A stretch of DNA of 5,464 nucleotides, taken from the NCBI GenBank assembly GCA_964458275.1, contig CAYWIE010000071.1, positions 1 to 5,464 on the forward strand, given 5' to 3'. Below, in pieces: positions 1 through 5,413 of the stretch. Position 1 is the first letter of the stretch. Every line of letters begins with the position of its first letter. The translations under genes and the position numbers were made by a program. Source of the DNA: HGM04593 sp964458275. Its GTDB lineage: Bacteria > Bacteroidota > Bacteroidia > Bacteroidales > Bacteroidaceae. Below the pieces are notes generated by a model. The model was not told where the DNA came from and made no database searches. It saw only the letters and a list, made by a program, of their open reading frames with translations.

Positions 1-974
1 TATTTTGAAATATCTGTTCCAAACGAAAGATTCAGACTCTCGAGCAAATCATCAAGCTCAGTGAGCGATTTCTTACCGAAGTTACGGAACTTGAGAAGAT
101 CTGACTTGTTGTACTGTATCAGCTGGCCGAGTGTCTCAACATCAGCAGCCTTGAGACAGTTGAGGGCGCGAACGGAGAGGTTATGGTCAACAAGCTTGGT
201 CTTAAGCAACTGACGCATACGCAATACCTCTTCATCGAACTCATCGGGACTATCTACATCACTTGTCTCGATGGAAATCTTCTCATCAGAGAACAACATG
301 AAGTGATAAATCAAGATTTTAGCAGCTTCTTTAAGTGCCTCTTTCGGGTGTATGGAACCATCCGTCGTAATCTCAAGCACCAAACGGTCATAGTCTGTCT
401 TCTGCTCTACGCGGAAAGGCTCAACCTGGTACATGACATTACGAATGGGAGTGTAGATAGAGTCGATTGGAATCATCATAGGGTCGGTGCAGAATTCTCT
501 GTTTTCGTCAGCCGGAACATAGCCACGACCTTTGTTGATACTGATTTCAATCTGCATTTTAGCCGTTGAATCGAGATGGCAAATGACTAACTCCGGGTTT
601 AACACTTCAAATCCGGTTAAATACTTGCTGATGTCTCCAGCCTTGAATTCTTCAGTATTCTCTACATTGATTGAGATTTTCTCTGTCTCGAACTCCTCAA
701 CCACTCTTTTGAATCTAACCTTTTTCAGATTCAATATAATGTTGGTTACATCCTCAACAACACCGGGAACTGTTGCAAATTCGTGCTCAACACCCGCAAT
801 GCGGATGTAGTTGATTGCAAAGCCCTCAAGTGAAGAGAGAAGGATGCGGCGCAATGCGTTGCCCACGGTAGTACCGAAACCGGGCTCCAAAGGACGGAAC
901 TCGAACTTTCCGAAGAAGTCGGTTGCCTCCAACATTATTACCTTATCAGGTTTTTGAAATGTTAATATCGCCAT
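1..974 (-). CDS. rpoA: DNA-directed RNA polymerase subunit alpha (3' end cut by window edge)
   Basis: This is the RNA polymerase alpha subunit, whose dimer starts assembly of the core enzyme and whose C-terminal domain contacts promoter DNA and activators. Reading from the ATG at 974 gives 324 uninterrupted codons up to the left edge. Bases 1-2 begin the next codon (TA-, Tyr or stop). Bacteroides alpha is about 330 residues from memory, so roughly six are missing. The N-terminal dimerisation and assembly domain spans about residues 1-230, with the hallmark GNALRRILLSSLEG at 38-51. An acidic linker follows at about 236-255. The C-terminal domain keeps the DNA-contact residues R269, N272, C273, G300, K302 and S303, matching E. 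coli R265, N268, C269, G296, K298 and S299. UP-element-type binding is therefore plausible. The start lies 9 nt after the rpsD stop. No Shine-Dalgarno sequence is visible; the leader is A/T-rich. Confidence 0.97.
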   Translation of the reverse strand, partial: MAILTFQKPDKVIMLEATDFFGKFEFRPLEPGFGTTVGNALRRILLSSLEGFAINYIRIAGVEHEFATVPGVVEDVTNIILNLKKVRFKRVVEEFETEKISINVENTEEFKAGDISKYLTGFEVLNPELVICHLDSTAKMQIEISINKGRGYVPADENREFCTDPMMIPIDSIYTPIRNVMYQVEPFRVEQKTDYDRLVLEITTDGSIHPKEALKEAAKILIYHFMLFSDEKISIETSDVDSPDEFDEEVLRMRQLLKTKLVDHNLSVRALNCLKAADVETLGQLIQYNKSDLLKFRNFGKKSLTELDDLLESLNLSFGTDISK

Positions 975-983
975 TATCAATTA

Positions 984-1589
984 TTATTTGCTGTACAACT
1001 CAACGATTAACTGTTCCTTGATGTTCTCAGGGATGTCGGCACGCTCAGGAACATTGAGATATTTACCTGCCATAGCAGACTCGTCCCACTCCAACCATGA
1101 GTATTTGCTATGGTTGAAACCTGCCAATGAATCCTGTATTACTTCGAGAGACTTTGAGCGCTCGCGAACGCCTACAATCTGACCGGGTTTAACGAAACAT
1201 GAAGGAATGTTATTTACTTTACCGTCAAGTACAATGTGGCAGTGGCTTACAAGCTGACGCGCTGCTGCACGTGTAGGAGCGATACCGAGACGATAAACGA
1301 TGTTATCGAGACGAGACTCCAAGTGCTGCAAGAGTACCTCACCGGTGATACCGGGAGCTGAATCAGCCTTGTTGAAGATGTTGCGGAACTGTCTTTCCAA
1401 AACACCGTATGTGTACTTAGCTTTCTGCTTCTCTGCCAACATTATACCGTACTCCGATGACTTGCGACGACGGTTGTTGCCGTGCATACCGGGAGCATAG
1501 TTCTTCTTTGAAAGCACTTTGTCGGGACCGAAGATAGGCTCACCGAAACGACGTGCAATCTTACTTTTAGGACCTGTATATCTAGCCAT
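984..1589 (-). CDS. rpsD: 30S ribosomal protein S4 (zinc-free form)
   Basis: S4 (uS4) binds 16S rRNA early in 30S assembly and helps form the mRNA entry site. The 201 residues match the usual length for the family. The N-terminal region (MARYTGPKSKIARRFGE) is followed by NNRRRKSSEYG (38-48) and the basic QKAKYTYGVLERQFRN segment (55-70). The S4 RNA-binding domain lies at about 91-155 (ESRLDNIVYRLGIAPTRAAA onward). The protein has no cysteine before C117, so the four-cysteine N-terminal zinc site of some S4 proteins is absent. In E. coli, S4 represses the alpha operon by binding an mRNA pseudoknot near the rpsM start. Nothing in this window shows that such control exists here. The gene starts with ATG 22 nt after rpsK and ends with TAA 9 nt before rpoA. 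Confidence 0.99.
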   Translation of the reverse strand: MARYTGPKSKIARRFGEPIFGPDKVLSKKNYAPGMHGNNRRRKSSEYGIMLAEKQKAKYTYGVLERQFRNIFNKADSAPGITGEVLLQHLESRLDNIVYRLGIAPTRAAARQLVSHCHIVLDGKVNNIPSCFVKPGQIVGVRERSKSLEVIQDSLAGFNHSKYSWLEWDESAMAGKYLNVPERADIPENIKEQLIVELYSK

Positions 1590-1611
1590 TTCTAAATTCT
1601 ATAATTAAAAG

Positions 1612-2001
1612 TTATACTCTTCTTCTCTTCGGAGGACGGCAACCATTGTGAGGCAGCGGTGTTACGTCCACAATCTCTGTAACCTCGATACCTGCACCGT
1701 GTACTGTACGGATGGCAGACTCGCGACCGTTACCGGGACCCTTAACATATGCTTTTACTTTGCGCAAGCCCAAATCGAATGCAATTTTTGAGCAAGCCTC
1801 AGCTGCCATCTGAGCTGCATAAGGAGTGTTCTTCTTAGAACCTCTGAAGCCCATTTTACCGGCAGAAGACCATGAGATAACCTGTCCCTCGTCATTTGTA
1901 AGGCTGACGATAATGTTGTTGAATGACGAGTGAACGTGAAGCTGTCCGTTAGCACCGACCTTCACATTTCTCTTTTTTGTTGCAACTGTTTTCTTTGCCA
2001 T
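1612..2001 (-). CDS. rpsK: 30S ribosomal protein S11
   Basis: S11 (uS11) sits on the platform of the 30S subunit, close to the E site and the 3' region of 16S rRNA. The 129 residues equal the length of the E. coli protein. A lysine-rich N-terminal tail (1-14) is followed by the conserved core HVHSSFNNIIVSLTNDEG (22-39) and SSAGKMGFRGSKKNTPYAAQ (45-64). The near-universal C-terminus DVTPLPHNGCRPPKRRRV fills 112-129. Asn119-Gly120 in that motif corresponds to the site where isoaspartate has been reported in E. coli S11; whether it forms here is unknown. The ATG start follows the rpsM stop by 14 A/T-rich nt (AATAAGTAATTAAT) with no Shine-Dalgarno sequence. The gene ends with TAA. Confidence 0.99.
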   Translation of the reverse strand: MAKKTVATKKRNVKVGANGQLHVHSSFNNIIVSLTNDEGQVISWSSAGKMGFRGSKKNTPYAAQMAAEACSKIAFDLGLRKVKAYVKGPGNGRESAIRTVHGAGIEVTEIVDVTPLPHNGCRPPKRRRV

Positions 2002-2015
2002 ATTAATTACTTATT

Positions 2016-2396
2016 TTATTTCGTAGCTTTCTTCTTGTTAGCAACCGTTTTCTTGCGTCCCTTACGTGTACGAGCATTGTTCTTTGTGCTCTGACCGCGA
2101 ACGGGCAAACCGATACGGTGACGTATACCACGGTAGCAACCGATATCCATCAGTCGTTTGATATTCAACTGGATTTCTGAACGGAGGTCTCCCTCTACTT
2201 TGTACTCGGCACCAATTACCTCACGGACTCTTGCTGCCATATCGTCTGTCCAGTCCTGAACTTTGATATCCTTATCTACACCTGCTTTTGCAAGGATTTT
2301 GGTAGCACTGCTGCGTCCGATACCGAAAATGTATGTCAACGCAATCTCTCCTCTCTTGTTCTGAGGAATGTCTACACCAACTATTCTTATAGCCAT
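2016..2396 (-). CDS. rpsM: 30S ribosomal protein S13
   Basis: S13 (uS13) is in the head of the 30S subunit. It makes intersubunit bridges with the large subunit, and its basic tail reaches toward the P-site tRNA. The 126 residues are slightly longer than the E. coli protein (118), through a longer lysine-rich tail. The N-terminus MAIRIVGVDIPQNKRGEIAL is typical. A helix-hairpin-helix region (FGIGRSSATKIL, 24-35) is followed by the family signature CYRGIRHRIGLPVRGQ (87-102). The tail from about 103 is unstructured and basic and ends in NKKKATK. The gene opens the classical alpha-operon segment (rpsM-rpsK-rpsD-rpoA). The 34-nt gap before it is the widest in the window. The start is ATG and the stop TAA. 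Confidence 0.99.
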   Translation of the reverse strand: MAIRIVGVDIPQNKRGEIALTYIFGIGRSSATKILAKAGVDKDIKVQDWTDDMAARVREVIGAEYKVEGDLRSEIQLNIKRLMDIGCYRGIRHRIGLPVRGQSTKNNARTRKGRKKTVANKKKATK

Positions 2397-2430
2397 ATAC
2401 GAATATATATTATTTAATTATCACAATAAA
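2397..2430 (-). other. A/T-rich spacer between rpmJ and rpsM (spc/alpha operon junction)
   Basis: These 34 nt are the longest gap here and mark where separate spc and alpha operons meet in E. coli. Only five of the 34 bases are G or C. I see no stem-loop terminator, no Shine-Dalgarno sequence, and no room for an E. coli-type S4-binding pseudoknot upstream of the rpsM start. A weak likeness to the Bacteroides -7 element (TATATTCG against TAnnTTTG) lies too close to the ATG to be useful. The two operons are most simply read as one transcript across this spacer. Confidence 0.5.
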
Positions 2431-2547
2431 TTAACCCTGACGCAACTTGAACTTGGGGTTCTTTTTATTTATCAAATACAAACGTCCGTTGCGACGAACG
2501 ATTTTGCAGTCAGGAGTGCGTTTCTTGATAGATGCTTTTACTTTCAT
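2431..2547 (-). CDS. rpmJ: 50S ribosomal protein L36 (degenerate zinc-ribbon form)
   Basis: L36 (bL36) is the smallest 50S protein and stabilises a junction of 23S rRNA helices. The ATG at 2547 gives 38 codons, then TAA. The protein begins MKVKASIKKRTPDCKIVRRN and ends LINKKNPKFKLRQG, and the full length fits the family. Zinc-binding L36 proteins use a Cys-Cys-Cys-His set (C11, C14, C27, H32 in Thermus numbering). Here the equivalent positions are T11, C14, N27 and F33, so one ligand of four remains and zinc binding is not expected. This is the zinc-independent type, also known to me from Bacteroides. The gene lies 12 nt after infA and 34 nt before rpsM, the usual infA-rpmJ-rpsM order. The leader AAACAAAATATT has no Shine-Dalgarno sequence. 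Confidence 0.97.
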   Translation of the reverse strand: MKVKASIKKRTPDCKIVRRNGRLYLINKKNPKFKLRQG

Positions 2548-2559
2548 AATATTTTGTTT

Positions 2560-2778
2560 TTATTTATATCGGAATACGATTCTGCCCTTGGTCAAATCAT
2601 AAGGAGACATCTCTATGCGCACTTTATCTCCGGGAAGAATTTTAATGTAGTGCATTCTCATTTTTCCTGAGATGTGTGCTATTACAACGTGTCCGTTCTG
2701 TAATTCCACACGGAACATTGCATTGGACAATGCCTCTACGATTGTACCATCTTGTTCAATTGCATTCTGTTTAGCCAT
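2560..2778 (-). CDS. infA: Translation initiation factor IF-1
   Basis: IF-1 binds the 30S A site during initiation and helps IF-2 and IF-3 select the start codon. The 72 residues are the standard length. The sequence is a single S1-like OB-fold: MAKQNAIEQDGTIVEALSNA at the start, then FRVELQNGHVVIAHISGKMR (22-41), the conserved ILPGDKVRIEMSPYDLTKGR (47-66), and the end IVFRYK. The ATG lies one base after the map TGA stop (TGATATG), so the two genes are probably translationally coupled. The nearest Shine-Dalgarno-like bases are a short AAAGG within the last map codons, about 8 nt from the ATG, which is weak. rpmJ follows after 12 nt. The stop is TAA. Confidence 0.99.
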   Translation of the reverse strand: MAKQNAIEQDGTIVEALSNAMFRVELQNGHVVIAHISGKMRMHYIKILPGDKVRIEMSPYDLTKGRIVFRYK

Positions 2779-2782
2779 ATCA
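2776..2782 (-). promoter_or_regulatory. map stop / infA start junction, likely translational coupling
   Basis: The mRNA reads TGATATG: the map stop TGA (2782-2780), one base, then the infA ATG (2778-2776). Such spacing lets a terminating ribosome restart at once. This is the only TGA stop among the genes whose stop is visible; the others use TAA. Coupling is inferred from spacing alone. Confidence 0.6.
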
Positions 2783-3577
2783 ATAACCTTTATTTCTTAA
2801 AACTTCTTCAACAAACTCGAATGAAGACAGAATGTCTGCTCCATGACGACCAACTGCAATTGTATGCTCGAAATGAGCTGCATTCTTGCGGTCGCGTGTC
2901 TTTACCGTCCATCCGTCGCGCTCCATGAAAATCTGTCGTTTGCCCAATGTAATCATTGGCTCAATCGCCAGACACATTCCTTCGCGGAGCTGGAGTCCGT
3001 TGCCCTTGCGTCCGTAGTTAGGTACCTCGGGTGCTTCGTGCATATCGCGACCTATGCCATGACCGACAAACTCGCGCACGACTCCGAAACCGTTTGCCTC
3101 GCAGTGTGATTGCACGGCATGTCCGATATCGCCGAGACGTTTACCGTGGACAGCCTGCTCAATTCCCAGATACAGGGATTCTTTTGTTACCTGCAACAGT
3201 TTTCTGGTCTCTTCGTCAACTTCACCTACACAGAATGTGTAGCATGAGTCTCCACAAAAGCCATTGAGCAATGTTCCGCAATCCACAGAGATTATATCTC
3301 CATCTTTCAATGGTATATCGTTTGGAATACCATGTACCACTACTTCATTGACCGAAGCGCATATCGAGCCGGGAAAAGGTTTGCCCTCATGATTGGGATA
3401 GCCTTTGAACGTCGGAATTGCTCCGTTGTCGCGGATGAACTCCTCAGCAACCTTGTCAAGCTGACGTGTTGTAACACCCGGTTCAATTATTTTAGCTACT
3501 TCGGCAAGTGCTCTGCCTACAAGCAGATTGCTCTGCCGAAGTAGTTCTATCTCGTCTGCTGTCTTAAGAAATATCAT
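2780..3577 (-). CDS. map: Type I methionine aminopeptidase
   Basis: This metalloenzyme (M24 family, pita-bread fold) removes the initiator methionine from new proteins in the cytosol. The 265 residues match the bacterial type I length (E. coli 264), with no zinc-finger extension and no type II insertion. All five metal ligands are present: D99 (SVDCG), D110 (FCGDS), H173 (VGHGIG), E206 (AIEPM) and E237 (HFEHT). They equal E. coli D97, D108, H171, E204 and E235. The active-site histidines H82 (VVHGIP) and H180 (DMHEAP) are kept too. The gene lies between secY and infA, as in many bacteria, but without the adk gene that Firmicutes carry next to it. It starts with ATG 11 nt after secY and ends with TGA one base before infA. 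An 11-bp inverted repeat lies in codons 12-28. Confidence 0.99.
   Translation of the reverse strand: MIFLKTADEIELLRQSNLLVGRALAEVAKIIEPGVTTRQLDKVAEEFIRDNGAIPTFKGYPNHEGKPFPGSICASVNEVVVHGIPNDIPLKDGDIISVDCGTLLNGFCGDSCYTFCVGEVDEETRKLLQVTKESLYLGIEQAVHGKRLGDIGHAVQSHCEANGFGVVREFVGHGIGRDMHEAPEVPNYGRKGNGLQLREGMCLAIEPMITLGKRQIFMERDGWTVKTRDRKNAAHFEHTIAVGRHGADILSSFEFVEEVLRNKGY
3496..3544 (-). repeat. Perfect 11-bp inverted repeat in the early map coding region
   Basis: Bases 3534-3544 and 3496-3506 are exact reverse complements. In the mRNA the arms read CTACTTCGGCA and TGCCGAAGTAG, 27 nt apart. A smaller CTGC/GCAG pair (3513-3516 with 3523-3526) can nest in the loop. The structure begins 33 nt into map, at codons 12-28 (LLRQSNLLVGRALAEVA). 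There is no U-run after it, so it is not a terminator. The repeat itself is certain; any function is not. Confidence 0.6.
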
Positions 3578-3588
3578 TCTTAATTAGA

Positions 3589-4941
3589 TTAACCCATACG
3601 ACCTTTAATATGACCTGACTTCAACAAGCCATCATAATGTCTCATCAACAAGTAACTCTCAATCTGCTGCAATGTATCGAGTACAACACCAACAAGAATA
3701 AGGATTGATGTACCGCCGAAGAACTGAGCAAACTCCTGCTGAACGCCGAATATGCTTGCAAATGCAGGTATAATGGCGATTACTGCAAGGAAGAGTGAAC
3801 CGGGCAATGTAATACGCGACATAATTGTATCTATGTACTCTGCTGTAGGTTTACCGGGTTTGATTCCGGGAATGAAACCGTTGTTGCGCTTCATGTCCTC
3901 AGCCATCTGAACAGGGTTGATTGTGATAGCTGTGTAGAAGTAAGTAAACAAGATGATGAGCAGAGCGAATATGAGATTATGTACCCATGATGTGTTATCA
4001 AGCATCAATCTCATAAATGTGGGTACATCAGCCTCTGTATACAAGCCTGTGAATACAAGGGGGGTGAACATGATTGCCTGTGCAAAGATGATAGGCATCA
4101 CGTTAGCAGCATTTACCTTCAAGGGAAGATACTGACGCGCACCGCTGAATGTAGCACCGCCGCCTGCTGTCTGCTTTGCATACTGCACAGGTACCTTGCG
4201 TGTACCCTGAAGAAGTGCTATAGCACCGCAGATTACTGCAAGAAGGAATACCACCTCAAGCAAGAACATAATTACGCCACCGCCGGTAGCTGCAGACATA
4301 CGCGAAGCGAACTCCTGTATAAAGGCCTGGGGAAGACGGGCAATGATACCGATCATGATAATCAGCGACACACCGTTACCTACGCCCTTGTCTGTTATAC
4401 GCTCACCCAACCAGAGGATGAACATGCTGCCAGCTGCAAGAATGATTGTAGATGTAACCATGAAAAGACCAAGGTTGACATTTTCATTGAATGCTCCGGC
4501 TGCTGTATAACGCAGGTTCATAAGATAAGAGGGGGCCTGAACCAAAAGAATCAATACAGTTAGGTATCTTGTGTACTGATTGATTTTGCGGCGTCCGCTC
4601 TCGCCCTCGCGCTGAAGCTTCTGGAAATAGGGGACTGCCATTGCCAACAATTGCACAACGATAGATGCCGTAATGTAAGGCATGATACCGAGTGCAAATA
4701 TTGAAGCATTTGAGAATGCACCTCCCGAGAACATGTCAAGAAGAGACATCAAGCCGCCACTTGTCTGTTCCTGGAGTTTTGTGAGCATGCTTGGATCTAT
4801 ACCCGGCAACACTACGAATGAACCGAAACGGTAAATCGCAACGAAGAGGATAGTAAGACCCAAACGCATTCTCAGGTCCTCAATTTTCCAGATGTTCTTT
4901 AATGTCTGGACAAATTTAAGGTTTGATAACTTATTAGCCAT
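3589..4941 (-). CDS. secY: Preprotein translocase subunit SecY
   Basis: SecY is the channel of the SecYEG translocon in the inner membrane, passing unfolded exported proteins and inserting membrane proteins. The 450 residues and about ten hydrophobic segments fit the family: roughly 24-44, 78-100, 123-141, 158-178, 189-205, 222-245, 280-300, 321-340, 377-397 and 408-428. The plug region is near 63-75 (GLMSLLDMFSGGA). Signature GIMPYITASIVVQLL is at 85-99, and GERITDKGVGNGVSLII at 179-195. The large cytosolic loop with RKVPVQYAKQ (248-257) and the NNGFIPGIKPGK loop (353-364) are the expected SecA/ribosome-facing parts. The ATG follows the rplO stop by three bases. The C-terminus is short (GHIKGRMG), then TAA. 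No signal peptide is seen, as expected. Its place inside the spc operon is the standard one. Confidence 0.99.
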   Translation of the reverse strand: MANKLSNLKFVQTLKNIWKIEDLRMRLGLTILFVAIYRFGSFVVLPGIDPSMLTKLQEQTSGGLMSLLDMFSGGAFSNASIFALGIMPYITASIVVQLLAMAVPYFQKLQREGESGRRKINQYTRYLTVLILLVQAPSYLMNLRYTAAGAFNENVNLGLFMVTSTIILAAGSMFILWLGERITDKGVGNGVSLIIMIGIIARLPQAFIQEFASRMSAATGGGVIMFLLEVVFLLAVICGAIALLQGTRKVPVQYAKQTAGGGATFSGARQYLPLKVNAANVMPIIFAQAIMFTPLVFTGLYTEADVPTFMRLMLDNTSWVHNLIFALLIILFTYFYTAITINPVQMAEDMKRNNGFIPGIKPGKPTAEYIDTIMSRITLPGSLFLAVIAIIPAFASIFGVQQEFAQFFGGTSILILVGVVLDTLQQIESYLLMRHYDGLLKSGHIKGRMG

Positions 4942-4947
4942 TTTTTA
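4939..4947 (-). promoter_or_regulatory. rplO stop / secY start junction
   Basis: The mRNA reads TAAAAAATG: the rplO stop TAA, three A bases, then the secY ATG. With no Shine-Dalgarno sequence nearby, secY translation probably relies on ribosomes finishing rplO or on the A-rich stretch. This is inferred from spacing. Confidence 0.5.
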
Positions 4948-5391
4948 AAGCTTTACTACAGTTCCACCTACAGCCTCGATAGCCTCGATAGCCTTTTGAG
5001 AGAAAGCATGTGCCTCTACAGTAAGTTTCGCGCTAAGTGTACCGTTAGCAAGAATCTTCACGAGCTGACCTGAAGAGATGAATCCAGCTGCCACCAATGC
5101 TTCGATATTGATGGTTTCGAGTGAAGTCTTCTCGGCAAGAGCCTGAATTGTAGACAAGTTAATAGCTTTGTACTCTACGCGGTTAACATTCTTGAAACCG
5201 AACTTGGGCACGCGACGCTGCAAAGGCATCTGACCACCCTCGAAACCGATTTTCTTCTTGTAACCTGAACGTGACTTGGCACCTTTATGACCACGAGTAG
5301 AGGTACCACCTCTTCCCGAACCGGTACCACGACCAATTCTTTTACGAGCTTTGACTGAGCCCTCAGCAGGCTTCAGATTATTTAATTTCAT
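4945..5391 (-). CDS. rplO: 50S ribosomal protein L15
   Basis: L15 (uL15) binds 23S rRNA late in 50S assembly. The ATG at 5391 gives 148 residues beginning MKLNNLKPAEGSVKARKRIG, which is the expected family start. The frame stays open to a TTG two codons upstream (5397), but that would add residues the family does not have. The glycine/arginine-rich N-terminal extension (18-50, including RGTGSGRGGTSTRGHKGAKS) reaches into the rRNA. It is followed by the conserved GFEGGQMPLQRRVPKFGF (49-66). The C-terminal globular domain ends AIEAVGGTVVKL. A 9-base unit is repeated in tandem at 4973-4990 within this end. The gene follows rpmD by 22 A/T-rich nt and precedes secY by three. The stop is TAA. Confidence 0.98.
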   Translation of the reverse strand: MKLNNLKPAEGSVKARKRIGRGTGSGRGGTSTRGHKGAKSRSGYKKKIGFEGGQMPLQRRVPKFGFKNVNRVEYKAINLSTIQALAEKTSLETINIEALVAAGFISSGQLVKILANGTLSAKLTVEAHAFSQKAIEAIEAVGGTVVKL

Positions 5392-5413
5392 AGCCAAATC
5401 TTTTTAAAATTAA

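Noticed and set aside
183..810. Two plus-strand open frames (183-569 and 532-810) opposite rpoA
   Set aside because: They lie wholly antisense to a well-conserved rpoA frame, resemble no family I know, and overlap each other. They are shadows of its codon pattern.
1755..1955. A second minus-strand frame inside rpsK
   Set aside because: It is out of frame within a conserved S11 gene and has no recognisable protein features.
2397..2404. Possible Bacteroides-type -7 promoter element (TATATTCG) just before rpsM
   Set aside because: It mismatches TAnnTTTG, has no -33 TTTG at the right distance, and would start transcription at or inside the start codon.
2368..2670. A 100-codon plus-strand frame across the rpsM start, rpmJ and infA
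   Set aside because: It is antisense to three conserved genes; its composition follows from their reverse complements and A/T-rich gaps.
2843..3544. Several plus-strand frames opposite map (2843-3109, 3031-3267, 3332-3544)
   Set aside because: All are antisense to the intact map frame, whose five metal ligands prove it is the real gene; none has a recognisable product.
3979..4028. 9-bp inverted repeat in secY (ATGTACCCA / TGGGTACAT)
   Set aside because: With a 32-nt loop, about one such repeat is expected by chance in a window this size, and there is no U-run or other context.
4911..4918. TAAATTTG on the minus strand, a match to the Bacteroides -7 consensus
   Set aside because: It lies inside secY codons and I find no -33 TTTG partner upstream, so it is probably chance.
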